From NCBI GenBank assembly GCA_030849945.1, contig JAVDKK010000003.1:868001-932000 (forward strand): 64,000 nt of DNA, in the 5' to 3' direction. Shown here in pieces: positions 26,795 to 35,676 of this stretch. Origin of the DNA: Schauerella fraxinea. Its GTDB lineage: Bacteria > Pseudomonadota > Gammaproteobacteria > Burkholderiales > Burkholderiaceae_B. The translations under genes and the position numbers were made by a program. The first letter of the stretch is position 1. Every line of letters begins with the position of its first letter. The notes beneath the pieces are model-generated. The model did not search any database, was not told the DNA's origin, and saw only the letters and a program-made list of their open reading frames with translations.

Positions 26795-27658
26795 ATGCAG
26801 GCTCTCTGGATGTTGCTGGCCTCAGCCATGTTTGCGCTGATGGGGTCGGCCGTCAAACTGGCAATCGAGCAGGGCGCTTCGCTTCCCGAAGTGGTGTTGT
26901 TTCGCGGCATGCCGTCGGTGGTTTTGCTGCTGATTTTCGCGCGCAGTGGCCGTCTCCCCCTGATTTCCCCGCATTGGCGCCGTCATATCTGGCGCAATAT
27001 CGCCGGCGTGAGTTCGATGTGGCTCGGCTTTGTCGCGCTTTCCCATCTTCCGTTGGCCACAGCCACCAGTCTGAACTACACGGCGCCGCTGTTTATCGCC
27101 TGTTGGATGCTCGGCTGGGGCGGCGCGCAGCGCGATCCCGTGCGCATCGCTGCGGTAGTGTTCGGATTTTTAGGCGTGGTCACCATGCTGCGCCCGAGCA
27201 TCAGCGGCGACGAGTGGATCGCGGCGATGTTCGGTTTGGGCGCGGGGGCGATGTCGGCCGTGGCCATGATGCAAATCCGCCAGTTGGGCAGTATCGGCGA
27301 GCCCGAGTGGCGAACGGTGCTGTATTTTTCGATCGCGGTTTGCCTGAGCAGCGTGATCGGCGTGTCGATCGAAGGGTTTGGCCAAACCGGGCCCACCGGC
27401 TATCTGGCGCTTGGCGCCGTAGGCCTGACCGGATTGTGCGGTCAACTTGCGCTCACGCGCGCTTTCGGATTGGGTTCGCCACTGTTGACGGCCGCCTTGC
27501 AGTACACCACCATTATTTTCGCGGCCTTGCTGGGCGTCGGCTTTTTCGGCGACCAGTTGGACGCATGGGCGTGGGGCGGTATCGGCCTCATTATCTTCGC
27601 CGGCCTGTTGTCGGTCTGGCGCACGATGCGCGAGAACCGCATGGCACGCCCGGCCTAA
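26795..27658 (+). CDS. EamA-family (DMT superfamily) transporter
   Basis: This is a 287-residue integral membrane protein with ten predicted hydrophobic helices arranged as two EamA repeats (about residues 1-130 and 140-280). The motif SLNYTAPLF with its helix-breaking proline lies at the end of the first repeat. Such proteins export metabolites or amino acids; the substrate is unknown. It is divergent from htpX and followed 23 bases later by the sulfurtransferase gene, suggesting co-transcription. Confidence 0.9.
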   Translation: MQALWMLLASAMFALMGSAVKLAIEQGASLPEVVLFRGMPSVVLLLIFARSGRLPLISPHWRRHIWRNIAGVSSMWLGFVALSHLPLATATSLNYTAPLFIACWMLGWGGAQRDPVRIAAVVFGFLGVVTMLRPSISGDEWIAAMFGLGAGAMSAVAMMQIRQLGSIGEPEWRTVLYFSIAVCLSSVIGVSIEGFGQTGPTGYLALGAVGLTGLCGQLALTRAFGLGSPLLTAALQYTTIIFAALLGVGFFGDQLDAWAWGGIGLIIFAGLLSVWRTMRENRMARPA

Positions 27659-27681
27659 GTTCATCGCTAGGAGATTCCATC

Positions 27682-28689
27682 ATGACCCACCCCTTGATTG
27701 GCGCCGAGGCGCTTGGCCATCTCTTGGCCGATAGTCCGAACCGCGTGCGCGTGTTCGACGTGCGCCACGATCTCGTGGATCACGCGGCGGGCCGCCGCGC
27801 GTATGACGCCGGCCATATTCCCGGCGCGATCCATGTCGATCACGAAACCGAGCTTGCCGCTGCGAAAACCGGCAAGAATGGCCGCCATCCCTTGCCCCAA
27901 CCCGAGGTGTTTGCCGCCCACATGGCCACGCTCGGCGTGACGCCCGATACGCACGTCGTGGCCTATGACGCCAGTGGCGGCATGTACGCCGCGCACTTGT
28001 GGTGGATGCTGAATTGGATCGGCCACCGTAATGTGCAGGTGCTCGACGGCGGCTGGCAGGCGTGGGTCGCTGCCGGATTGACGCAACAAACCGCGACGCC
28101 TGCGGACCAGGCGCTTACACAGCCAACTAAAGAGACGGCTGGGCGCGCAAATGAAAACGCGACTGGACACGCAACGAAGCAAGCTAGCCCTCCGGCCACT
28201 GAGCAGGCCGGCAATCCGGCTATTGAGCAGGCAACTCAGCAGGCAACGCAGCAGTCAGCCGCCAAAGTCACGTCGTTTGGCGACGGGACGATGGAGGCCG
28301 TGGATGCCGATGCCGTACTCGCCAACATTCACAATCCGGCCTTTACCGTGCTGGACGCCCGCGCCGCACCGCGTTATCGCGGTGAAGTCGAGCCGATGGA
28401 TCCCGTTGCCGGCCATATCCCGGGCGCGCTTAACCGCCCCAATACAGGCAATCTTGGAGAGGACGGCCGCTTCAAACCGGCCGATACGCTGCGCGAAGAG
28501 TATCTTGCATTGCTGAAGGGTGTTCCGGCTGAGCAGGTTGTGCATCAGTGTGGCTCCGGAATTACCGCGACTCACAATTTGTTGGCGATGGAAGTGGCGG
28601 GCCTGACCGGCTCGCGGCTCTATCCCGGCTCATGGAGTGAATGGGTGAGCGACAGCTCCCGACCCGTCGCCACGGGTGAAAAGCCCTGA
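27682..28689 (+). CDS. Two-domain sulfurtransferase (thiosulfate/3-mercaptopyruvate type) with unusual linker
   Basis: The 335-residue protein has two rhodanese domains, an inactive N-terminal one (about 1-132) and a catalytic C-terminal one (about 205-330). The active-site loop is C290-GSGITA, the CGSGVT-type loop of mercaptopyruvate and thiosulfate sulfurtransferases. Between the domains lies a low-complexity segment (about residues 135-197) rich in Ala, Thr, Gln and Glu, longer than usual for the family. ATG at 27682 is preceded by AGGAG at 27669-27673. The gene follows the EamA transporter and ends at a hairpin terminator. Confidence 0.9.
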   Translation: MTHPLIGAEALGHLLADSPNRVRVFDVRHDLVDHAAGRRAYDAGHIPGAIHVDHETELAAAKTGKNGRHPLPQPEVFAAHMATLGVTPDTHVVAYDASGGMYAAHLWWMLNWIGHRNVQVLDGGWQAWVAAGLTQQTATPADQALTQPTKETAGRANENATGHATKQASPPATEQAGNPAIEQATQQATQQSAAKVTSFGDGTMEAVDADAVLANIHNPAFTVLDARAAPRYRGEVEPMDPVAGHIPGALNRPNTGNLGEDGRFKPADTLREEYLALLKGVPAEQVVHQCGSGITATHNLLAMEVAGLTGSRLYPGSWSEWVSDSSRPVATGEKP

Positions 28690-28742
28690 TCGGAATGGGC
28701 TGATCGTGGGTTAACGCTCACCAAGCCGTATTGCTACAGGCG

Positions 28743-28778
28743 AAAGCCGCGCACCCTGAATGGGAGGCGCGGCTTTTT
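28743..28778 (+). terminator. Rho-independent terminator after the sulfurtransferase gene
   Basis: Inverted repeats AAAGCCGCGC (28743-28752) and GCGCGGCTTT (28767-28776) form a 10-bp stem with a 14-base loop, followed by further Ts. It lies 54 bases past the sulfurtransferase stop. Confidence 0.85.
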
Positions 28779-28828
28779 GTTTGGGTATATGCCTTGCGCG
28801 ATGACGGTTACCTAACAGGAGACAAACC

Positions 28829-29251
28829 ATGCCCACAATGAGCTTGCCTGAACTAGCCGATGCCATGCGTGAGATCGACATCACGATGCTGTCTACATTT
28901 ACCGATGGCGGTTTGATCGCGAGCCGCCCAATGAGCAACAACGGCGAGGTGGCCTACGAGGGAACCTCGTACTACTTCACGTGGGCGCAATCGCGGATGG
29001 TGAAGGATATCGAAGGCAATCCGTTTGTTCACTTGGGCTTTCAGGGATCGAAGACATTTTTGGTGTCTGTCCAAGGTAAAGCCACGTTAATTCGCGACAA
29101 GGCTCAGTTTGAAAAGCACTGGACCTCTGATCTGGATAACTGGTTCGAGGATGGCATCGATACCGAAGGCGTCGTCATGATCAAGGTCACCGCCGACCGC
29201 ATCCATTACTGGGATGGCGAAGATGGCGGGGAAGTCGAACTCGACGTTTGA
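28829..29251 (+). CDS. Pyridoxamine 5'-phosphate oxidase family protein (general stress protein 26-like)
   Basis: The 140-residue protein has the split-barrel flavin-binding fold of the PPOX family, with the opening LSTFTDGGLIASRPM and a YYFTWAQSRMVKDIE segment. It ends with an acidic tail (EDGGEVELDV). It resembles general stress protein 26-like members rather than PdxH. The cofactor is probably FMN or F420-like, but this cannot be shown here. ATG at 28829 is preceded by AGGAG. It appears to be a single-gene unit after the upstream terminator. Confidence 0.85.
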   Translation: MPTMSLPELADAMREIDITMLSTFTDGGLIASRPMSNNGEVAYEGTSYYFTWAQSRMVKDIEGNPFVHLGFQGSKTFLVSVQGKATLIRDKAQFEKHWTSDLDNWFEDGIDTEGVVMIKVTADRIHYWDGEDGGEVELDV

Positions 29252-29377
29252 ACGGCGAGCGTCACTGCATCGCCGTGGCTTGCAGGTATATCAGTGGGTG
29301 GCAGGATGCCGGTTGCGACGCTACTTGCCCGGCCCTGCTGATCACCGGCCACGGGCCTGCGGCGCCGATGACATGGC

Positions 29378-29614
29378 TCAGGCGCGGTAACCGGTATTGA
29401 TCAAGTAGATGCACCCCATGAAGGTGGCTATCGATACCCCGATGGCCGCCACCGTCAACAGTTTGACGCCGAACGAAATGGCAGGATTGCGCTGCGCCTT
29501 GATAAACGCCGCCAAGCCGACGAAAAAAGCGATCCCCGGAAAGATAAAGACGGTGATCATCAAGAAGAGCGTGGGCACGGTAAGCGCCGACAGGATTATT
29601 GAGGTCACCGCCAT
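29378..29614 (-). CDS. Small membrane protein, hypothetical
   Basis: The 78-residue frame encodes two or three hydrophobic segments (about residues 5-35 and 50-72) joined by a short basic loop, KAQRNP. No domain is recognised. It lies downstream of the terminator that follows the Rieske oxygenase gene on the same strand, so it would have its own promoter. Hydrophobicity and composition support a real membrane protein, but I cannot name it. Confidence 0.55.
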   Translation of the reverse strand: MAVTSIILSALTVPTLFLMITVFIFPGIAFFVGLAAFIKAQRNPAISFGVKLLTVAAIGVSIATFMGCIYLINTGYRA

Positions 29615-29689
29615 ATTGACGGCTTTCTTGCTGCTGATAAGCGGTTTGATGATTGTCTCTGCGCGGGTCGGTTGAGAGGGATGGGGCGG

Positions 29690-29725
29690 TTAAATAAAAA
29701 TGGCGGCCCGTGTATAGGCCGCCAT
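29690..29725 (-). terminator. Rho-independent terminator after the Rieske oxygenase gene
   Basis: ATGGCGGCC (29700-29708) and GGCCGCCAT (29717-29725) form a perfect 9-bp stem with an 8-base loop. On the minus strand it is followed by TTTTTATTTAA. It lies 12 bases past the stop of the Rieske oxygenase gene. Confidence 0.88.
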
Positions 29726-29736
29726 GGTTGTGTGGA

Positions 29737-30882
29737 CTACCGCTCGTCCATGATCCGGCGGTACCACTCGTGGAAGTGCTGCATGCCGTCTTCCATCGGC
29801 GATTGATACGGGCCGCTTTCGCTTACGCCACGTTTCATCAACGCAAGCCTCCCTGCATCCATACGCTCGGCGATTTCGTCATCTTCGATCGCCGTTTCCA
29901 TATAAGCGGCACGTTGCGCCTCGACGAATTCGCGCTCGAAGGCGGCGATTTCCTCGGGGTAATAGAACTCGACCACGTTGATCGTCTCTTGCGGACTCAC
30001 AGGGTAGAGCGTGGACAGCACCAGCACGTGCGGATACAGCTCGATCATGTGGGTGGGAAAGTACGTGACCCAGATTGCCCCGAAATCAGGCTCTTCGCCA
30101 CCGCGAAAATCGAGCACGCGATCGTGCCACTGCTTGTAGACCTCCGAACCCGGCTGCGCCAGCGCGCTGTGCACACCCACGCGTTGCAGGCTGTGCCAGT
30201 CGCCAAACTCCCAGGTGAGGTCGTCGCAGGCCACGAAGCGCCCCAGGCCCGGGTGGAACGGACCCACGTGATAATCCTCGAGGTAAACCTCGATGAAGGT
30301 CTTCCAGTTGTAGTTGCACTGATGCACTTCAACGTGGTCGAGCACGTAGTCGCCGAAATTGAATTCAGGGCGCGAAAACAGGCCGGCCATGTCTTGGGCG
30401 GGATCGCGCGGACCTTCGAACAACAGGCCGTGGCAGTCGCGCAGGCGAAAACGTTCGAGATTCATGCAAGGCGTGCTGTCAAACGCCGGGGCGCCCAAAA
30501 GCTCACCGCGGTCGTCATACGTCCAGCGGTGCAAGGGGCAAACGATATTGCCGCCGCTCTTGGCGAGCGAACCATGCGTGTTGACGTTGCCGGACACATT
30601 TCCCGGCACGCCGCCCAGCATCAGCGACTGCCGATGGCGGCAGACGTTCGAAAGCAGTTCGACGCCTTGGGCGTTGCGAACCAGTGCGCGTCCATTCTTT
30701 TCCTGGACGAGCGTGCGCCAATCGCCGACTTCGGGCACGGATTTTTCATGGCCGATGTACTGCGACGATTGTTTAAAGATTACTTCCAGCTCGCGCGCAA
30801 AGCGGGCGTCGTCAAAGTAGGCACTGACGGGTAGCTGGGTGCGTGCTGGCACCAGATGTGCCATCCGACCGATGTCGGTCAT
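29737..30882 (-). CDS. Rieske aromatic ring-hydroxylating dioxygenase, alpha subunit
   Basis: The 381-residue protein is the catalytic subunit of a Rieske non-haem iron oxygenase. The 2Fe-2S ligands are C81-x-H83 and C115-x2-H118. The mononuclear iron site is in LEDYHVGPFHPG, with H205 and H210 and an upstream Asp that links the two centres. It resembles the phenylpropionate-dioxygenase-like group. No beta subunit, ferredoxin or reductase gene is adjacent, so electron partners must lie elsewhere. It forms a single-gene unit with its own terminator. The substrate is unknown. Confidence 0.9.
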   Translation of the reverse strand: MTDIGRMAHLVPARTQLPVSAYFDDARFARELEVIFKQSSQYIGHEKSVPEVGDWRTLVQEKNGRALVRNAQGVELLSNVCRHRQSLMLGGVPGNVSGNVNTHGSLAKSGGNIVCPLHRWTYDDRGELLGAPAFDSTPCMNLERFRLRDCHGLLFEGPRDPAQDMAGLFSRPEFNFGDYVLDHVEVHQCNYNWKTFIEVYLEDYHVGPFHPGLGRFVACDDLTWEFGDWHSLQRVGVHSALAQPGSEVYKQWHDRVLDFRGGEEPDFGAIWVTYFPTHMIELYPHVLVLSTLYPVSPQETINVVEFYYPEEIAAFEREFVEAQRAAYMETAIEDDEIAERMDAGRLALMKRGVSESGPYQSPMEDGMQHFHEWYRRIMDER

Positions 30883-31181
30883 GATTCCCTCCGCTCGGAT
30901 AAAAAAGCCAGGACGGCGGGGATCCGTTCTGGCGCGAAGAAAAGTCGGGCTGGCCGATCAGTAAGGCTGGATTGTACCCCACGGCGTCCCCGATCACCCG
31001 GTGACATTAAGTGGAGCGCGCGCGTAGCACAGTGCAGCAGTCTTTCTATGGTTCACCTCACGCAATATGGCTTGTTTGTGACACCCGTTGGCTGAGTGGC
31101 GGGCGTGGCGATCAAAGCGTGAGACCTCGAACGTGTGCGATCGTTCGCGAAACTGCTGGCAGGTCTGTCAGGCTGGAAACG
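30883..31181. other. Intergenic region, no gene seen
   Basis: About 300 bases lie between the start of the Rieske oxygenase gene and the end of the acyltransferase gene, both on the minus strand. The oxygenase promoter must be here. I found no supported coding frame, repeat or strong terminator hairpin. Confidence 0.35.
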
Positions 31182-32225
31182 TCATATCAGCTTGCGCGTA
31201 ATGGGATGCCGCAAGAGCAACCAGCTCGCCATCGCCGACAGCGCGAAGGTAATGGCGGCGATTAGCGGAACGGCCACGATATCGACCGCGTCGCCCGAAA
31301 AGGCCCCGCCCCGACGCGCCAGATCAAGGAACACCGGGTGCACCAGATATATGCCGAACGTGAGCGGTCCCAAACCGGCCAGCCGCGGCAAGCGCGGGCC
31401 CGAGACCAGCCACTGGAACATGGCGACCGACATGGGGGCCACCGTGATGCTGAAGTTATCGTAGAAGTAGCCGTAAAACTGGTCGGCATCCGACCACAGG
31501 TACACCCCGGCGGCGGTTGCAATGACCGATAACGCGACGATCAGGCCGGGCATCGGAATGCGCAACCGGCCCTCAAAAATCATACGGCCGGCAATGAAGT
31601 ACCCGATGTACGGCACAAACCAGGTCATGAAGAAGCCGTTGGGCGCGTCCATGATCTGCCGGTAGATCGCCTCGCCCACCGCCAACCCGAGCATGGCGGC
31701 CACGGCAAATAGCCGCTGTTTATCGCTGATGCGGGCGTACAGGGTGCGCACGAACGGGGCAAACAGATACAGCCCCACGATCATGTACAGGTACCAGAGA
31801 TGGTAGTAGGGCGTTCCCATGACGACCGTGCGCAAGGGCGTAGTGGGATCCATCAAACGCGTGTCGAGCCATTCTTGCCAGACCCGCCAACCCAGAAAAA
31901 ACAGCGTCCAGAACACCAGCGGCGTCAGTACGCGAGCCATGCGCTTCTGATAGAAACGTTTCAATCCCCCCTGCGGCTTGCCGGGGTCAAGCAGCAATGC
32001 CCCGCTGATCATCACGAAAACCGGCACACACCAGCGGGCCGCCGAGTCGTACACGTTGGCGGCGATCCAGGCATCGGAGCCGTAAGAGGCGGCCCCGTCA
32101 GCCAGCGTTTGCGCGGCACTGTGCAGCAATACGACTGCGGCGGCCGCCAACCATCTGGCGGTATCGAGGCGGGACAGCCGTTCGCGGACGGCGTCGTGGG
32201 TGTGATGGAATTCGGCAATACGCAT
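31182..32225 (-). CDS. Acyltransferase family 3 membrane protein
   Basis: The 347-residue integral membrane protein has about ten transmembrane segments of the Acyl_transf_3 type. The family's N-terminal motif appears as SRLDTARWLAAAAVVLLHSA, with the conserved histidine near residue 39. Such proteins acylate surface polysaccharides, osmolytes or lipids; the acceptor is unknown. The ATG at 32225 lies just before the family start. It is divergent from xseB and has no neighbouring polysaccharide genes. Confidence 0.85.
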   Translation of the reverse strand: MRIAEFHHTHDAVRERLSRLDTARWLAAAAVVLLHSAAQTLADGAASYGSDAWIAANVYDSAARWCVPVFVMISGALLLDPGKPQGGLKRFYQKRMARVLTPLVFWTLFFLGWRVWQEWLDTRLMDPTTPLRTVVMGTPYYHLWYLYMIVGLYLFAPFVRTLYARISDKQRLFAVAAMLGLAVGEAIYRQIMDAPNGFFMTWFVPYIGYFIAGRMIFEGRLRIPMPGLIVALSVIATAAGVYLWSDADQFYGYFYDNFSITVAPMSVAMFQWLVSGPRLPRLAGLGPLTFGIYLVHPVFLDLARRGGAFSGDAVDIVAVPLIAAITFALSAMASWLLLRHPITRKLI

Positions 32226-32361
32226 ATACCCTAACCGTAACAGTTGGCATCGTCCGAGGGCTGTATCCAAGGGTTAGGACTTGATGCGAGCGTTCAGAGG
32301 GTGTGATCTCGTACAATGTTGGGCTGAACAACTCACGCGGCGCCTTGCCGCTTGGACAGCA

Positions 32362-32634
32362 ATGGTCACTTCTAAGCCTTCCACTGCCGCTTCGGCCGAA
32401 TCGGATCCGCAGGATTTCGAATCCGCGCTGGCCGAACTCGAAAACCTCGTGGCGTCCATGGAAGACGGCGGCTTGCCGCTCGAACAGTCGCTCGCCGCCT
32501 ATCGCCGCGGCGTGGCGCTGTCGCGCATTTGCCAGGATCGTCTCGCGAGCGCCGAACAGCAGGTCAAAGTGCTGGAAGGGGAGTTGTTGCGCCCCTTGGA
32601 TCGTGCGGTACTGGATGACGACGCCCAAGGATGA
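32362..32634 (+). CDS. xseB: Exodeoxyribonuclease VII small subunit
   Basis: This 90-residue protein is the helical-hairpin small subunit of exonuclease VII, which degrades single-stranded DNA together with XseA. The family core FESALAELENLVASMEDGGL followed by PLEQSLAAYRRG is intact. A Ser/Thr/Ala-rich leader of some 18 residues precedes it. ATG at 32362 follows a GGA-type ribosome-binding site. A TACAAT box at 32312-32317 may be the -10 element of the operon promoter. Its stop overlaps the ispA start as ATGA. Confidence 0.93.
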   Translation: MVTSKPSTAASAESDPQDFESALAELENLVASMEDGGLPLEQSLAAYRRGVALSRICQDRLASAEQQVKVLEGELLRPLDRAVLDDDAQG

Positions 32635-33542
32635 AGGACGGTCACCTCGCATTTGAAGACTGGCTCGTGCAACGGGCCCAGCACGTAGAGTCGGTGCTCG
32701 ACGAGCACATGCCTGCGGCCGACGACGTGCCGATGCGTCTGCACGACGCCATGCGCTATGCGGTGCTCGGCGGCGGCAAGCGTGTGCGCGCGGCCCTTGT
32801 CTATGCGGCGGGTGCGGCCTGCTATACCGGCGGCAACACCATTGCACTGGACGCGTCGCTGGATCGTGCGGCCGCGGCTGTCGAACTCGTGCACGCCTAT
32901 TCGCTGGTGCACGACGATTTGCCGTGCATGGACGACGATACGTTGCGCCGCGGCCGGCCCACCGTGCATATTCGCTATGACGAAGCCACCGCGATGCTGG
33001 CGGGCGATGCGTTGCAGCCACTGGCGTTTGAATTGTTGGCCGAGATGCCGATTGCGCCGGCGCTGGTGGTGCAGGCGGTGTATGTGCTTACACGCGCCAG
33101 CGGCAGCCAAGGCATGGCCGGCGGCCAGGCGATCGACCTCCAAAGTGTGGGTCATGCGCTCACGCGTGACGAGCTGCAGATCATGCACAGCATGAAAACC
33201 GGGGCCATGCTCGAAGCGAGCGTGGCCTTGGGCGGCATCGTGGCCGGGGCAAGCTCCAGCACGCGGCGGGCGCTCGACACCTACGCGCAGGCGATCGGAC
33301 TGGCCTTCCAGGTCGTGGACGACATCCTCGACGTGACCGCCGATAGCGCTGCGTTGGGCAAGACGCCGGGCAAGGACGCAGCCGAAAACAAACCTACTTA
33401 TGTGTCGTTGCTGGGCCTGGAGCCCGCTCGCGCATTTGCCGAAGAGCTTCGTTTGGCCGCCCTGAGCGCCCTCACGCCGCTCGGCGGCGCGGGCAGCCGA
33501 TTGGCGCAGTTGGCCGATTTCATTGTGCTGCGCGACCGCTGA
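32631..33542 (+). CDS. ispA: Farnesyl diphosphate synthase (geranyltranstransferase)
   Basis: The 303-residue polyprenyl synthase condenses isopentenyl diphosphate with allylic diphosphates to farnesyl diphosphate. The first aspartate-rich motif lies in LVHDDLPCMDDDTLRRGRPT near residue 98, and the second is VVDDILDV near residue 226. GGGKRVRA near residue 46 binds diphosphate. It is coupled to xseB and followed by dxs, the usual isoprenoid operon. The product would feed ubiquinone, undecaprenol and, through hpnCDE at 53-56 kb, squalene. Confidence 0.95.
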   Translation: MKDGHLAFEDWLVQRAQHVESVLDEHMPAADDVPMRLHDAMRYAVLGGGKRVRAALVYAAGAACYTGGNTIALDASLDRAAAAVELVHAYSLVHDDLPCMDDDTLRRGRPTVHIRYDEATAMLAGDALQPLAFELLAEMPIAPALVVQAVYVLTRASGSQGMAGGQAIDLQSVGHALTRDELQIMHSMKTGAMLEASVALGGIVAGASSSTRRALDTYAQAIGLAFQVVDDILDVTADSAALGKTPGKDAAENKPTYVSLLGLEPARAFAEELRLAALSALTPLGGAGSRLAQLADFIVLRDR

Positions 33543-33603
33543 CCGGCATTTGCGCCCGGCGCGCTACTTGCGCGGACAACGCTTCCTAATTGATGATGTG
33601 CGT

Positions 33604-35520
33604 ATGACCAACACTGAACTTCTGGACCGCATCCAAACCCCTGACGATCTGAAAGGGTTGGACCGACGCGACCTCAAGACGCTTGCCGGCGAATTACGCG
33701 GGTTCGTGTTGGCGTCGGTGTCGGCCACAGGCGGTCATTTGTCGTCCAATCTCGGCACGGTCGAATTGACGCTGGCGTTGCATCACGTGTTCGCCACACC
33801 GCACGATCGCATTGTGTGGGATGTGGGCCACCAGTCCTATCCCCACAAGATCCTGACCGGCCGGCGTTCGGGCATGACGTCCCTGCGGCAACAGGACGGC
33901 ATATCGGGGTTTCCAAAGCGGAGCGAGTCGGAGTACGACGCATTCGGCACCGCACATTCGTCCACCTCGATTTCGGCGGCGTTGGGGATGGCGGTCGCCT
34001 CCCGCAATGCCGGCATTTCGCGCCAGCACATCGCCGTGATCGGCGACGGGGCGATGTCGGCCGGGATGGTGTTCGAGGCAATGAACAATGCGGGTGTCAC
34101 GCCCGACATCAATTTGCTCGTGATCCTGAACGACAACGATATGTCGATCTCGCCGCCAGTGGGCGCGCTCAATCGCTATCTTGCTCGCTTGATGAGCGGC
34201 CAGTTCTACGCGACGGCCAAAAACGTGGGCCGCGCGGTGCTGCAACACGTGCCGCCAGTGCTCGAATTGGCCCGCCGTTTCGAAGAACACGCCAAAGGCA
34301 TGATCGTGCCGGCGACGATGTTTGAAGAGTTCGGCTTCAATTATGTGGGTCCGATCGACGGCCACGATCTCGACGCGCTCGTGCCCACGCTGCAGAATCT
34401 GCGGGCATTGGGCGGGTTGCAGTTCCTGCACGTGGTCACCAAGAAAGGGCAGGGCTACAAGCTCGCCGAAGCCGATCCGGTGCTTTACCACGGTCCGGGC
34501 AAGTTCGATCCGGCCGTCGGCATCCAGAAGGCCAGCGGCCCGGGCAAGATCACGTTCACGCAGGTGTTTGGCCAGTGGCTGTGCGACACGGCTGCCGTCG
34601 ATGACAAACTCTGCGGCATCACGCCCGCCATGCGTGAAGGCAGCGGCCTCGTTGCGTTCGAACAACGTTTCCCCACCCGTTATTTCGACGTCGGGATCGC
34701 CGAACAGCATGCCGTAACGTTTGCCGCAGGCCTGGCCTGCGAGGGGCAAAAGCCTGTCGTCGCGATCTATTCGACGTTTTTGCAGCGTGGCTACGATCAG
34801 ATGATCCACGATGTCGCCTTGCAAAACCTGGATGTGACCTTTGCGTTGGATCGGGCCGGCTTGGTCGGCGCAGACGGTGCTACGCATGCTGGCAATTACG
34901 ATATCGCCTTCATGCGCTGCATTCCGAATATGGTGATCGCCACGCCCTCGGACGAGAATGAAACGCGCTTGCTGCTCACTACCTGTTATCGCCATGCAGG
35001 ACCTGCCGCCGTGCGTTATCCCCGCGGAGCCGGTTGTGGTGCTGCAATCGAGACGAGCCTGTCCGACGTCCCGGTGGGCCGGGGCGTGGTGCGGCGCGAA
35101 GGCGCGCGGATCGCGATTCTGGCCTTTGGCACGCTACTGCAACCAGCATTGGTCGCCGGGGAAGCGCTCAACGCCACGGTCGTGGACATGCGTTTCGTGA
35201 AGCCGATCGATGCGGCCTTGATTGCCGGATTGGCGGGTAGCCACGAGGCGTTTGTGACGATCGAAGACGCGGCCATCATGGGTGGGGCGGGCAGCGCGGT
35301 GTGCGAAGCGCTCAACGCGGCGCAGCTCGTCAAGCCCGTATTGCAGTTGGGTTTGCCCGACATCTTCATCGATCATGGCGACCAGGTTGCGTTGCTCGCC
35401 CAACAGGGCCTGGATGCGACGGGTATCGAGGCATCGATCCGGGCACGTTTCCCGGCGCCCGCGGCCTCGGGCCTGCGTGCAGTGCCCTCGATCGAACCTA
35501 AGGCGGCCAAGTCGGTCTGA
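33604..35520 (+). CDS. dxs: 1-deoxy-D-xylulose-5-phosphate synthase
   Basis: The 638-residue thiamine-diphosphate enzyme makes DXP from pyruvate and glyceraldehyde 3-phosphate, the entry step of the MEP pathway. Visible motifs include GHQSYPHKILTGR near residue 80, the ThDP-binding GDGAMSAGMVFEAMN near residue 149, and the central FDVGIAEQHAVTFAAGLA near residue 366. ATG at 33604 matches the family start. It follows ispA by 62 bases and is probably in the same operon. Confidence 0.96.
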   Translation: MTNTELLDRIQTPDDLKGLDRRDLKTLAGELRGFVLASVSATGGHLSSNLGTVELTLALHHVFATPHDRIVWDVGHQSYPHKILTGRRSGMTSLRQQDGISGFPKRSESEYDAFGTAHSSTSISAALGMAVASRNAGISRQHIAVIGDGAMSAGMVFEAMNNAGVTPDINLLVILNDNDMSISPPVGALNRYLARLMSGQFYATAKNVGRAVLQHVPPVLELARRFEEHAKGMIVPATMFEEFGFNYVGPIDGHDLDALVPTLQNLRALGGLQFLHVVTKKGQGYKLAEADPVLYHGPGKFDPAVGIQKASGPGKITFTQVFGQWLCDTAAVDDKLCGITPAMREGSGLVAFEQRFPTRYFDVGIAEQHAVTFAAGLACEGQKPVVAIYSTFLQRGYDQMIHDVALQNLDVTFALDRAGLVGADGATHAGNYDIAFMRCIPNMVIATPSDENETRLLLTTCYRHAGPAAVRYPRGAGCGAAIETSLSDVPVGRGVVRREGARIAILAFGTLLQPALVAGEALNATVVDMRFVKPIDAALIAGLAGSHEAFVTIEDAAIMGGAGSAVCEALNAAQLVKPVLQLGLPDIFIDHGDQVALLAQQGLDATGIEASIRARFPAPAASGLRAVPSIEPKAAKSV

Positions 35521-35676
35521 CCGGATTGGTGCGTCCGCAAGACAGTGCGTCGCAGCAAATCCCACCAACCGCTACAGGGTTTTTACGGGGTTGGCTGCGT
35601 TTCTTGCGCCATAATGAACTTCTCTAATATTTCCTGGCCTTCCGTCTAGCGACGGGCGGCCTCGACAGGTAAGCAT

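Noticed and set aside
26974..27681. Long upstream extension of the sulfurtransferase frame
   Set aside because: It runs through the EamA transporter gene in another frame and is Arg-rich nonsense. The true start at 27682 has a good ribosome-binding site.
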